Shown: piece after piece, positions 1 to 7,485 of the stretch
Numbering within the stretch: the stretch's first letter is position 1
Layout of the letters: each line of letters starts with the position of its first letter
Source of the DNA: Leeuwenhoekiella marinoflava DSM 3653
GTDB taxonomy: Bacteria; Bacteroidota; Bacteroidia; Flavobacteriales; Flavobacteriaceae
Length of the DNA: 64,000 nucleotides
Direction: 5' to 3'
NCBI RefSeq assembly: GCF_900129005.1
Contig: NZ_FQUN01000024.1
Location: 1 to 64,000 of the forward strand
Made by a program: the position numbers and the translations under genes
The notes under the pieces: generated by a model
What the model saw: only the letters and a program-made list of their open reading frames with translations
Told to the model about the DNA's origin: nothing
The model's database searches: none

Positions 1-306
1 AGATACGACAATCCTAAACAATTGGCTTGCTATAGTGGCGTAGTGCCTTTTGAATACACTTCTGGGACCAGTATTCATAGAAAGTCCAGAATACATCCAA
101 TGGCCAACAGGACGCTTAAAAAACATCTGCATATGAGTGCCTTGGCCGCTATCAATCATGATCCCGATATCAGAGCGTATTATTTGCGGAAAGTTGAGGA
201 AGGAAAAAACAAAATGCTGATTATAAATAATGTTAGAAACAAACTTGTACATAGGATATGTGCCGTCGTTAAAAGAGAGCAACCCTATGTCAAAAATGTA
301 GCCTAA
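1..306 (+). CDS. IS110-family transposase, C-terminal part (cut by window start)
   Basis: The frame is open from base 1 and ends at a TAA, so only about the last 101 residues are seen. The fragment matches the C-terminal Transposase_20 domain of IS110/IS1111 transposases: an SG(V)VPF segment, then SGTS, basic residues, and a helix resembling the usual RG-R-L-R motif (here NRTLKKHLH). In this family the C-terminal domain supplies a serine used with the N-terminal DEDD site for RNA-guided recombination. Whether the element is intact cannot be judged. The first usable start in the window (TTG at 22) is not the real start. Confidence 0.8.
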   Translation, partial: RYDNPKQLACYSGVVPFEYTSGTSIHRKSRIHPMANRTLKKHLHMSALAAINHDPDIRAYYLRKVEEGKNKMLIINNVRNKLVHRICAVVKREQPYVKNVA

Positions 307-605
307 ACCTTTTTGCATTTTTTCTTGGTTTTAACATGGAAATCTTTTCGCCCCGAGTTCTCGGGGCAAAAATTTCGTACAATTCGGCTAAAAGCCAATT
401 GCCAATTTCAGGGAAAAGATTTCCCGTTATGTAATTTTTCGATGGGCAGGGTTATCGGCGAAAGTCAAAAAATGGATTCCCCTGCGTAAAATTGAATGCT
501 GAATTTCAGCGAAATAAAGATAAGGATTTTTATTGAACTGGATATGTTTTAGCAAAAAAAGACCTCTGAAAATTCAAAGGTCTTTCCGTTCCTATTTGGA
601 CAATT
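307..605. other. Non-coding stretch downstream of the IS110-type transposase
   Basis: No convincing gene. It holds a perfect GC-rich inverted repeat (GCCCCGAG at 350-357, CTCGGGGC at 360-367), and near its right end the terminator of the minus-strand gene at 606-803. Part of it is probably the right end of the insertion sequence. No terminal repeats are visible, as expected for IS110 elements. Confidence 0.5.
552..586 (-). terminator. Rho-independent terminator after the 606-803 gene
   Basis: Read on the minus strand, an AAAGACCT / AGGTCTTT stem is followed by a run of seven T. It lies about 20 bases past the stop codon of the small minus-strand gene. Confidence 0.7.
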
Positions 606-803
606 TCAGATATTAAACACATAGGTATAACTGTATAAATTCCTTCGTGCTTCTTCCTCGATCATTACCTCAAAATTGGTGCAATGCTTTTTTGAATACT
701 TCCGAATATCATCGCCAAATTTTTGCTCGACGTCCTTTTTTGAACTTTCCAAAAGACGTTCTTGGGCATCCCCGTTCAGGTCTGAAAAATTTAGATAGAT
801 CAT
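606..803 (-). CDS. Small acidic hypothetical protein (65 aa)
   Basis: I do not recognise this protein. It starts with ATG, is charged and mostly helical in appearance, and has one cysteine and no membrane segment or signal peptide. It follows the DUF6876-like gene on the same strand after about 20 bases and is followed by a clear terminator, so it is probably the last gene of the ssb / DUF6876-like / small-protein group. That setting suggests an accessory protein of a conjugative or integrative element. No function can be assigned. Confidence 0.6.
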   Translation of the reverse strand: MIYLNFSDLNGDAQERLLESSKKDVEQKFGDDIRKYSKKHCTNFEVMIEEEARRNLYSYTYVFNI

Positions 804-824
804 AATTTTTAGGTTTTGAAGGGG

Positions 825-1205
825 TTAGTATTCGCTCGGTAACATCAGTGTATTATTTACAAAAAACAACCGCAGTTCATCGAGCGGAAAATCAGTCGCC
901 CGATACCCGTGTTTTTCCAAAATATTATCATTTCCATCCGTGTAGATTATCTCAGCTTCGTAGCCCGTAAAATCCTGTTTGTCCTCGGACAATCTCTTGA
1001 AGTCGATAGTAATAAATTCGCTTCGGTTCATTAGGCTTTTTGCGATTATAGAAGTGTCCGTAATGAGCCAAAAACATTCGGCAGCTTCCGCCAAATATTT
1101 CAGTCCGTTTGTGTAACGGGTTCTTAATAATGGGATTTGAAATATGGTTTCTGAACCGTGAAAATGTTGCAATCCCTCTTTGATTTCGTTAACTTGTGTT
1201 TTCAT
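825..1205 (-). CDS. DUF6876-like protein of mobile elements (126 aa)
   Basis: The pattern is an N-terminal helix (EGLQHFHGSETIFQ), then TNGLKYLAEAAECFWLITD, then a basic-acidic beta-rich middle part ending in LPSEY. As I recall it, this is the layout of the DUF6876 family, common in Bacteroidota and Proteobacteria mobile elements near ssb. Function is unknown. There is no signal peptide or transmembrane segment, so it should be cytoplasmic. It sits 76 bases downstream of ssb on the same strand, with a terminator-like hairpin between them. Confidence 0.65.
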   Translation of the reverse strand: MKTQVNEIKEGLQHFHGSETIFQIPLLRTRYTNGLKYLAEAAECFWLITDTSIIAKSLMNRSEFITIDFKRLSEDKQDFTGYEAEIIYTDGNDNILEKHGYRATDFPLDELRLFFVNNTLMLPSEY

Positions 1206-1236
1206 TGTTATCTAATTTTAATTAATGGATAATGAA

Positions 1237-1272
1237 AAAGAGGGCGCAACTTTAGACGGAAACGCCCTCTTT
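1237..1272 (-). terminator. Hairpin between ssb and the DUF6876-like gene
   Basis: A 10-bp stem (AAAGAGGGCG at 1237-1246 with CGCCCTCTTT at 1263-1272) is followed on the minus strand by a run of five T. It lies just past the ssb stop codon. It probably ends or attenuates ssb transcripts before the next gene. Confidence 0.65.
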
Positions 1273-1281
1273 ATTTTTAAA

Positions 1282-1638
1282 TTAATCGGCTGAATTATTG
1301 CCGTTCTTAGTTCCCAACAAAAGGATTTCATTGGCTTCCACTTCGGTAACATATCTTTTGATACCGTCCTTGTCCTCGTAGCTTCGGGATTTCAGTTTTC
1401 CCGTTACCCCGATTTCTTTGCCCTTTCCGGCATATTTCTCGATGATTTCGGCAGTTTTGCCCCAGGCTACTATCGTGTGCCATTCGGTATTTTGGATTTT
1501 TTCGCCCTCGCTGTTTTTGTAATACTCATTTGTGGCGAGTGAAAGACGGGCTACCTTTTTACCGCTTTCAAGGTTCGTGATTTGTGGCTCTTGGCCAACG
1601 TTTCCGATTAACTGTACGTGATTTTTTAAAGTACTCAT
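1282..1638 (-). CDS. ssb: Single-stranded DNA-binding protein (mobile-element type)
   Basis: This is a single OB-fold SSB of 118 aa. The start is typical (MSTLKNHVQLIGNVGQEP), followed by SLATNEYYKN, the conserved TEWHTIVAWGKTAE block and the GKLKSRSYEDKDG strand. It should coat single-stranded DNA during replication, repair or conjugative transfer. The usual flexible tail with the acidic DDDIPF-like tip, which recruits partner proteins, is absent: the protein ends about eight residues past the OB fold in NNSAD. That shortness is common among plasmid and ICE copies and points to an element-borne SSB, not the chromosomal one. Confidence 0.9.
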   Translation of the reverse strand: MSTLKNHVQLIGNVGQEPQITNLESGKKVARLSLATNEYYKNSEGEKIQNTEWHTIVAWGKTAEIIEKYAGKGKEIGVTGKLKSRSYEDKDGIKRYVTEVEANEILLLGTKNGNNSAD

Positions 1639-1654
1639 AATAAAAGAATTAAGA

Positions 1655-1858
1655 TTAATTAAGGCTACCCGAACCCTTCGGATAGTTTGCGTTTATGTTT
1701 TTTTGAAGTGATTTACTTATTATATCCAGAGCGTTTTCCTTTTTTGTTTTTTTTAGTCCCGCTTCCTTTTTGATGTTTTTGTAAGATTTCATAAGTTTCG
1801 ATTTTGATTTACTTCCCATAGAGCCGTCCGCTGTTACCTTTTTTTGTTGCTGATACAT
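1655..1858 (-). CDS. Small lysine-rich hypothetical protein (67 aa)
   Basis: I do not recognise this protein. It is very basic (runs such as KSKSKLMKSYKNIKK), suggesting nucleic-acid binding or disorder, and has no signal peptide. I chose the ATG at 1858 over the TTG two codons upstream. It lies 16 bases upstream of ssb on the same strand, so the two are probably co-transcribed and it is likely an element-specific accessory gene. Confidence 0.55.
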   Translation of the reverse strand: MYQQQKKVTADGSMGSKSKSKLMKSYKNIKKEAGLKKTKKENALDIISKSLQKNINANYPKGSGSLN

Positions 1859-2089
1859 TTTCAATATTTGGAATTAATAAGGAGTTATAAAAGGGAGGCA
1901 CGACCGGTTATGCACTCCGTTTAACTTCCAAATGTTGGTATTTTGCTTACAAAAAAGGGTAGGGACAGCGGCGGTGCGGGAGTAGTTCTAAATGCCTTTT
2001 GTGAAGTACAAAAACATAGGAAGCGGGACTAAATGATTAAATGGAATTCCTATGAAAAGCGGACTCCGTTACCTATTTCACCTTGGAAT

Positions 2090-2231
2090 GGAGTGCGCTT
2101 CCCAGCAGGGCGGGAAGGGCAAGCGGAATGGAAAGCAGAAATCGGGGATGGTGTCCAAGACCTTAGTAGGAAAGCTCTTTGCCCGGAATGTAGCTTTTCG
2201 CGAAATGCAGCGGCAATGTGCTGACCGGGTT
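2090..2231 (+). repeat. Diverged copy (R0) of the G/A-rich repeat
   Basis: This copy shares the ordered words of the full repeat: GGAATGGAG, AATGGAAA, ATCGG, GTCCAAGACCTT, CCCGGAATG, GCTTTTCGCG and a closing GCTGA-(C/G)-(C/T)-GGG. It runs directly into the full copy at 2232, so the two form a tandem pair. It appears non-coding. Confidence 0.6.
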
Positions 2232-2438
2232 ATGAAAACGGATTATCCTTTGAGTAGGATTAAAAGCGGACTTGACTTCAAAGGTGTAGATGGGAATGGA
2301 GCGTTCCTGCGTATTTCAGCAGGATTAGCGCAATGGAAATCGGAAGCTTTGGGGTCGTGTCCAAGACCTTTGGAATGAAGCGCTTTTCCCGGAATGAAGC
2401 TTTTTCAGCGGAATGTAGGGGAATGGGCTGAGTGGGAT
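2232..2438 (+). repeat. Full copy (R1) of the about 207-bp repeat
   Basis: It aligns with 4801-5008 over its whole length with few differences and small indels. Bases 2281-2336 are identical to 4852-4907 (56 bp). It is in the same orientation as the other copies. It forms the left flank of the two-gene cargo at 2626-4663. Confidence 0.9.
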
Positions 2439-2537
2439 AAAAACTATTATTTGTAATTCAACCATTAATTTTTCAGCATAAAATAAGGGGCGATAATAAG
2501 TTATATGACTTTTGTCTTTTGTCGGAATCCGGACTTA

Positions 2538-2545
2538 TAAGTTTG
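2538..2545 (+). promoter_or_regulatory. Candidate -7 element ahead of the YncE-like gene
   Basis: TAAGTTTG fits the Bacteroidota -7 consensus TAnnTTTG and lies about 80 bases upstream of the ATG at 2626. TTG words upstream lie 16 or 23 bases away, not at the ideal 19-20, so this is only a candidate. Confidence 0.35.
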
Positions 2546-2625
2546 TATATTGTAGGGATATAAATGAGTTGGTGGCTATGTAAACAATAAGCTAAAATGG
2601 CTCCAAAACTTTAAATTTTAAGGAA

Positions 2626-3621
2626 ATGGATAAAAAAACAATTTTAAATTTTTCTTTTTTGTTCCTTCTCTTGTTTAATGGGTGTAAGGCACAAAATCAA
2701 AGCAATTCACTTCAATTAATTGCAACAGTTCCCTTGTCCGAAGTAAGAGGGCGAATTGACCATTTAAGTTATAACAACGGGCAACAAATACTTTATGTAG
2801 CTGCATTGGGCAACAATACCATTGAAGTGGTTGATTTAAAAAGCAAAAAAATCATCCATACTATAGAGAATTTAAACGAACCCCAAGGTGTCGTTTACCT
2901 TCCTGAAAGCAACTCCATTTTTGTTGCAAATGGCGGTAACGGGGTTTGCGAGGTTTTCAATGCAACCACTTTTGATAAAAAGACTTCAATAAAACTACCG
3001 GATGATGCCGATAATGTTCGTTACGATCCTACAGATAAAAAAATTTATGTGGGTTATGGCAACGGCGGCATTGCCATAATTGATGCCACTACCTTTAATC
3101 TTATTGCCAAAATACAACTTTCAGGACATCCGGAATCTTTTCAAATAGACGAAGCTGCAAAAAAAATGTATGTAAATGTTCCCGGTAAAAAGCTTGTTGA
3201 GATTATCGATTTAAATAAAAATAGGGTGGTTGATAAATGGAAAGTGACAAAAGCAAAGTCAAATTTCCCAATGAGCCTAGATGCAGTGCACCATCGTTTA
3301 TTTATAGGATGTTGGCACGCCCCAATGCTCTTAATATTGGACACACAAACGGGAAATAAAATTTCTTCTTTGGATATTGACAGGGATGTGGATGATATTT
3401 TTTACAGCCCCCAAAACGAACAGTTATATTTGAGCTGTGGCGCTGGTTATATCGATGTATTTAATCAAATTAATGCCGACACCTATACAACCGAAGGAAA
3501 AATTTCGACTGGTTCGGGTGCGAGGACATCCCTTTTTATTCCAGAACTAAACCAATTAATGGTTGCATCTCCTTCGGATTTTAATAGTGAAGCTTCAATA
3601 TTGATTTATATGGTGAAATAA
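2626..3621 (+). CDS. YncE-like beta-propeller lipoprotein
   Basis: This 331-aa protein begins with a lipoprotein signal whose lipobox cysteine is residue 20 (LFNGC). The rest is a beta-propeller of the YncE/YVTN type: repeated units such as ILYVAALGNNTIEVVDLKSK, SIFVANGGNGVCEVFNA and KIYVGYGNGGIAIIDA, each about 40 residues. Such proteins usually act as binding or scaffold proteins at the cell surface or in the periplasm, and no enzyme activity is implied. It is convergent with the LppY-like lipoprotein at 3713-4663. Both lie between two copies of a 207-bp repeat, so they look like cargo. Its ligand is unknown. Confidence 0.8.
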   Translation: MDKKTILNFSFLFLLLFNGCKAQNQSNSLQLIATVPLSEVRGRIDHLSYNNGQQILYVAALGNNTIEVVDLKSKKIIHTIENLNEPQGVVYLPESNSIFVANGGNGVCEVFNATTFDKKTSIKLPDDADNVRYDPTDKKIYVGYGNGGIAIIDATTFNLIAKIQLSGHPESFQIDEAAKKMYVNVPGKKLVEIIDLNKNRVVDKWKVTKAKSNFPMSLDAVHHRLFIGCWHAPMLLILDTQTGNKISSLDIDRDVDDIFYSPQNEQLYLSCGAGYIDVFNQINADTYTTEGKISTGSGARTSLFIPELNQLMVASPSDFNSEASILIYMVK

Positions 3622-3712
3622 AAATAACACACCATCAATAAAACAACAAAAAGTTTAAATGTTTGATCGAACTTTGGCGGTAATTTTTAACGGTCATTTT
3701 GGGTTTTCTAAA

Positions 3713-4663
3713 TTATTGAATTGAGGAAGTTTGTTCTAATGCAGCCTTAAATCCTTCTGCAAGTTCTTCCGGGTTTCCCTTGGCCCAAAAATGCATATAA
3801 AACAATCGGGGTTCCTCAAAAAGCATATGATTATGTAGTGCTGCAACTTCAATATTGTTTTTCACCAATTCTGTAATGACCGCATTCACTTCGTCGGCTC
3901 TCATTACAAAGTCGCCTGTTATAATAGCCTCATTTTTATTGATGGCCTGAAAGCCAATTGCGGTTGCAATGCCAAAAGTTGAGGGCATTGTTTCGCCATT
4001 CATAGTAATTGACCCTTTTCTGGGAAAACCAAATTTCAATAAATTTCCACTTTCTTTGCCATTCGAACCCAAGATTTTCTTTACCGGAGCCCAATCCATT
4101 TCTTTTTTCTCACTTTCACTTTTGGTTTCGGTCAATGGTGTAGCGGTAAGCGCATAAGCACCTTTCATAATTTTAGATAATTCCAGAGCGTCCCCGTTCC
4201 CCGCAATGTGCATATAAATCAGTCGGGGCTGTTCACGTAACAAATGATTATGAATAGCGGTTATTACAATGCCGTTTTCCTTCAAATAAGGTAGAACCCT
4301 AGGGATTTCGGTGTCCAGCATTACCATATCCCCCATAATTTGTGTTTTGTTCCCCATCGGGCGGTATGCTATCCAAGAAGTGTATGCCAAACCGGCCTCC
4401 ACAGGCGCTCCATCAATTTTTAGGTGAATATCAGTACGGGGAAAGGTCACTTTGTAAAATTCCTTATTGTCCGCTAGTTTCTTGTTCCAGAAACTGTCTA
4501 TTTCCTCAACCCTAAATGAATTTTGTTGGACTAAATCCGTTGAATCCTGAGAAACGGATTTTTCCAGATTTGATGTGTTCTTATCTTCTTTAGGTTTTTC
4601 ATTGCGATTATTACAGGCAGTTAATAATCCAAAAAGACTTAATAAAATCAGTATTTTTTTCAT
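3713..4663 (-). CDS. LppY/LpqO-like (DUF1259) lipoprotein with two repeated domains
   Basis: This 316-aa protein has a lipoprotein signal (LLTAC, cysteine 17), then a low-complexity linker, then two copies of a domain about 120 residues long. Both copies carry the pattern (M)GD-V-M ... VLPYLKENGI or ITELVKNNIE, then ALHNH-L-EEPRLFYMH and the equivalent AIHNHLLREQPRLIYMH. That doubled HNH-L-E-PR-Y-MH signature matches DUF1259 as found in LppY/LpqO proteins, whose biochemical role is not established. It is likely a membrane-anchored periplasmic protein. The closely spaced histidines could bind metal, but that is inference. It converges with the YncE-like lipoprotein inside the same repeat-flanked segment. 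Confidence 0.75.
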   Translation of the reverse strand: MKKILILLSLFGLLTACNNRNEKPKEDKNTSNLEKSVSQDSTDLVQQNSFRVEEIDSFWNKKLADNKEFYKVTFPRTDIHLKIDGAPVEAGLAYTSWIAYRPMGNKTQIMGDMVMLDTEIPRVLPYLKENGIVITAIHNHLLREQPRLIYMHIAGNGDALELSKIMKGAYALTATPLTETKSESEKKEMDWAPVKKILGSNGKESGNLLKFGFPRKGSITMNGETMPSTFGIATAIGFQAINKNEAIITGDFVMRADEVNAVITELVKNNIEVAALHNHMLFEEPRLFYMHFWAKGNPEELAEGFKAALEQTSSIQ

Positions 4664-4800
4664 CTTAAGTATTATTTTTATTTAGACTTACTTTTTGTAA
4701 AGTTAAGAAAAGCTATGAGTGAATTGAATTAAAAATTGAAGTAAGTTAAAAAAGAGTTTTACCAATTTATTTATGCACACACATTGACCCGACCTGAAAT

Positions 4801-5008
4801 ATGAAAATGGATTATCCTCTTGAAGTAGGATTTAAAGCGGACTTAACTTTTAAGGTGTAGATGGGAATGGAGCGTTCCTGCGTATTTCAGCAGGATTAGC
4901 GCAATGGGAATCGGAAGCTTTGGAGTCGAGTCCAAGACCTTTGGTAATGAAGCGCTTTTCCCGGAATGGAGCTTTTCGCGGAATGCAGGGGAATGGGCTG
5001 AGTGGGAT
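4801..5008 (+). repeat. Full copy (R2) of the about 207-bp repeat
   Basis: Near-identical to 2232-2438 and in the same orientation, with an exact 56-bp block at 4852-4907. It forms the right flank of the YncE-like / LppY-like cargo. An 80-codon minus-strand ORF across it is a product of repeat composition. Confidence 0.9.
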
Positions 5009-5091
5009 TGCAAAGCCAACTTTCCAATTAAATCCTTTTGCTGAAAATAGGAAAAATCCAGTTTGAGGTACTGGATGAACCTTTAATAGCA

Positions 5092-5928
5092 TTAAGCCAT
5101 TTCATAAACGGCATCGAACAGTTTTTTGTCCAAGCGTTCTTGTTGTGAAAAGCTTTTCTTCAATGTATTGTGAAGCATTTGATTAAAAGCATTATAGCCT
5201 ATCCATAAATTGGGAACTTCATTGAGCAGCAACGCTTCATTATCAAGAATTTCAAGGACTTCCCGGGATTTCTTTGAAGGATCATTGTTCCTATCACTAC
5301 ATTCATACCGGAACAATCTCGTGCTTTCCAGAATTTCTTTTACAAATTCCTTGGTGTCGATAATTTCAAATTCCCTCATTCTGTCGAACTTCTTGGTAAT
5401 GCTATAAAATTCATTATCCACGAACTTATCGAACAAATTGTTCAACCTTGGCATTATCAAGTCGGTATTGTTCTTACTGTGCTTGATGGAAAACTCGATT
5501 TCCGCCTGTGAAACGTGAAGGCCATTGGAGCATACTTGCCGGTAAAAGCCAAAATGCCCCGATGTTTTTTCGCTACCATCATAGGAATTCTTAAACCGCA
5601 GCATCGGCAGTATCAGGTCTTTTTCGTTCTTTACCGAAAACTGGCTTTTATCGTCGATGATAAAGTCGGTAATGAAAGACCTATCATTCCTGTTGATCGT
5701 CCGTTTCTGATAATTCAGTCCGGCATCAGTCAACATTTCCTCTGCTTTCTTAAAGAATAGTTCGTTCGGTACGTGGCCGTAGCTGTTCGATACCACGTTG
5801 ACAATTTTGCCATTTGAAATTATGGTATTTTCAAGTCCCCTTCGGGATTCCATCTGGGTCAGGCTTTTCAAGGATTTCATTTCTGATGGAACGAAGATTT
5901 CATCCTGCTGTAAATTTGATAAATACAT
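5092..5928 (-). CDS. DUF932 domain protein of conjugative elements (278 aa)
   Basis: It matches the DUF932 plasmid/phage-associated family: an N-terminal part with a VVSNSYGHVPNE segment, then NRNDRSFITDFIID and LPMLRFKNSYDGS, then the GFYRQVCSNGLHVS block that is the most recognisable part of the family. DUF932 genes are common on ICEs, plasmids and phages, often near ssb. Their function is unsettled. There is no signal peptide. It is a single minus-strand gene, with a repeat copy (R2) downstream and a partial copy (R3) upstream. Confidence 0.8.
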   Translation of the reverse strand: MYLSNLQQDEIFVPSEMKSLKSLTQMESRRGLENTIISNGKIVNVVSNSYGHVPNELFFKKAEEMLTDAGLNYQKRTINRNDRSFITDFIIDDKSQFSVKNEKDLILPMLRFKNSYDGSEKTSGHFGFYRQVCSNGLHVSQAEIEFSIKHSKNNTDLIMPRLNNLFDKFVDNEFYSITKKFDRMREFEIIDTKEFVKEILESTRLFRYECSDRNNDPSKKSREVLEILDNEALLLNEVPNLWIGYNAFNQMLHNTLKKSFSQQERLDKKLFDAVYEMA

Positions 5929-6296
5929 AACATTTGATTTTAGTTAAACAATTAATATTTAAGCTAGAACCAAACGGAAGATAAAATCTCAGCTCAAAAG
6001 GAAACGGAATAAAAGGAGTGAGAAACGAGCCCGATTATGCCGTAGTCTTTTGATGGGAGTATTTTACGAGTTTACCTTTGCGCATATATTGATTGAATAC
6101 TCTCTCTTTTTAACCGGAATTGACATCAAAGATGTAAATGGGAATGGAGTTTGGCTGCTTCCCTACTTTTCTCGGGAATAGGCGGGCAAGTGGAATGGGA
6201 ATCGGAAGCGTTTGGTCGTACTACTCCCATTATAAAAACTATAAGATTTTTGATGGAGATAACTGAAATAATAATTATCGTTAAAACGACTATTAA
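5929..6296. other. Non-coding stretch upstream of the DUF932 gene
   Basis: No gene seen in 368 bases. It contains a shortened, diverged repeat copy at about 6111-6220. Before it is a patch (about 6020-6045) that resembles the sequence around 1893-1913 upstream of the ssb group (compare ACCGGTTATGC with CCCGATTATGC), so the two upstream regions may share more than the core repeat. Confidence 0.5.
6111..6220 (+). repeat. Shortened, diverged copy (R3) of the G/A-rich repeat
   Basis: It shares with R1 and R2 the ordered words GACATCAAAGATGTAAATGGGAATGGAG (R1: GACTTCAAAGGTGTAGATGGGAATGGAG) and AATGGGAATCGGAAGC-TTTGG. The centre differs and the right third is missing. Confidence 0.6.
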
Positions 6297-7097
6297 TTAA
6301 GCTTCCCATATGACACTTATAAGTGTTTTATATTTTTTCGTAGGAATACAATATTCATTAAACTCAATATCCTCTTCCCAGTCATTTAATTTAAACCACG
6401 TAGACTTGTCAATAGATTGAGTTTTTTCAGATCCCTCATAGACAAACGCATAATCTTCATCTATGTATTCTTTAGCAACTGAAAATTCTGGTGGCGGAAT
6501 CTTGGTGATATCGTTTGTATAGCATTTAAAATCTTCTGTTTTTCGCCAATATCGAACAATACCATCCGTGATGAAGACAACAAAAAAAGGTGTTATTTCC
6601 AGCGTTAACATTCTGAAGATTACTGAGGTTAAACTGGTATTGAAATGCTCACTCACTTCTTTTATTAAATCTGGGCTAAATGGCTTTCTTAAAATAAAGT
6701 TTCTAAAAACTTGTTCAGGCATTAAAAGCTCGCCTGCAAAATCGTTTGCTTCTATTTCTTGAATACCTCTTTTGTGAACTTCTTCTAATCTATTCCAGCT
6801 CAAAGTTTTCTCATCATCCAAATGAAATTCCAATCTATCGTGAAGAAAGAAGTGCCCTAATTCGTGTGCTGCAACAAATCGTTTGCGTTGGGGGGTAGAA
6901 ATATTTACATCTACCTTAATTATTGTTTTTGATCTACCTCTAATAATTACACCATCTGAGCCATTTAATTGTTCTTCTATATAGATAATATCAAACCCAG
7001 CCAATAAATTCTTTATAGGAAGTTCGGTGACCTCATCAAACCCGATTAGTTCTAATATTTCTTTTGCTTTATTACTTCCCTTCAGACTTTTCCTCAT
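6297..7097 (-). CDS. ImmA/IrrE-type zinc metallopeptidase (M78 / DUF955)
   Basis: Counted from the ATG at 7097 (266 aa), the N-terminal half holds the metallopeptidase core with HELGH at residues 78-82. About 35 residues later comes the family motif E-A-N-x-F-A (E116), followed by LLMP. These give the two zinc histidines, the catalytic glutamate and the third ligand. Relatives cut repressors or partner regulators: ImmA cuts ImmR in ICEBs1, and IrrE/PprI cuts DdrO. The C-terminal 130 residues are unassigned. I prefer ATG 7097 over the TTG at 7103. The gene overlaps the one before it by 26 bases. It is the last gene of a sigma-like / unknown / protease operon. Confidence 0.85.
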   Translation of the reverse strand: MRKSLKGSNKAKEILELIGFDEVTELPIKNLLAGFDIIYIEEQLNGSDGVIIRGRSKTIIKVDVNISTPQRKRFVAAHELGHFFLHDRLEFHLDDEKTLSWNRLEEVHKRGIQEIEANDFAGELLMPEQVFRNFILRKPFSPDLIKEVSEHFNTSLTSVIFRMLTLEITPFFVVFITDGIVRYWRKTEDFKCYTNDITKIPPPEFSVAKEYIDEDYAFVYEGSEKTQSIDKSTWFKLNDWEEDIEFNEYCIPTKKYKTLISVIWEA

Positions 7098-7485
7098 CTT
7101 CAAGCATTTCTAATATTTCTATCAGATTTTGGTCTTTAATTATATCTTTGATTTGTTCTTCTGACAGTTTATCTAACCTATTGAATTGTGTTTGTAAATT
7201 ATTTGTTCTCATCAATTCATTCATATAGGCAATTGGTTTATCCAAACCTTTGGTTAAAGCATCTTTAAAATAATTTGATGCTTTTTCAAGCATACGGTCA
7301 TACTTTACAGTAGTACTTTTTGACCTTAATTTAAATGTCAATTGCTTGATAAATTTATCTTGTGATAACGATTGTTCATCCAAATTGACACCTTCTGCCT
7401 CGAGCTGCTTCCTAACTAAATCATCAGGAATCGCCTTGTCAAAATTGTTAAGACTTTCCTTTATTGTTTTTTTAAGCTTGTCCAC
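7072..7485 (-). CDS. Helical hypothetical protein between the sigma-like and ImmA-like genes (137 aa)
   Basis: I do not recognise this family. The protein is highly charged and looks entirely helical, with a heptad-like stretch near the C-terminus (LDKLSEEQIKDIIKDQNLIEILEMLEDEE) and no membrane segment. The start is a GTG at 7485, inside the last codons of the sigma-like gene (25-base overlap), and its end overlaps the ImmA-type gene. Overlaps on both sides suggest translational coupling and fixed stoichiometry. By position it could be an anti-sigma or adaptor protein and a substrate of the protease. That is inference only. Confidence 0.65.
   Translation of the reverse strand: MDKLKKTIKESLNNFDKAIPDDLVRKQLEAEGVNLDEQSLSQDKFIKQLTFKLRSKSTTVKYDRMLEKASNYFKDALTKGLDKPIAYMNELMRTNNLQTQFNRLDKLSEEQIKDIIKDQNLIEILEMLEDEEKSEGK

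Larger units (their letters stand above)
1859..2625. other. 767-base non-coding stretch with dispersed repeats
   Basis: No convincing gene. Two ORFs of 63 and 108 codons here are overlapping frames of a repeat and resemble no protein. The stretch holds a diverged repeat copy (about 2090-2231), a full copy (2232-2438), many GGAATG words in similar contexts, and a promoter-like motif ahead of the gene at 2626. Confidence 0.6.

Noticed and set aside
2033-2378. Overlapping plus-strand ORFs of 63 and 108 codons
   Set aside because: They cover the diverged and full copies of the non-coding repeat; the second full copy does not keep the same frames, and the products resemble no protein.
4850-5092. 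Minus-strand 80-codon ORF
   Set aside because: It lies across repeat R2 and is not kept open in the same way in R1, so it looks like a composition effect.
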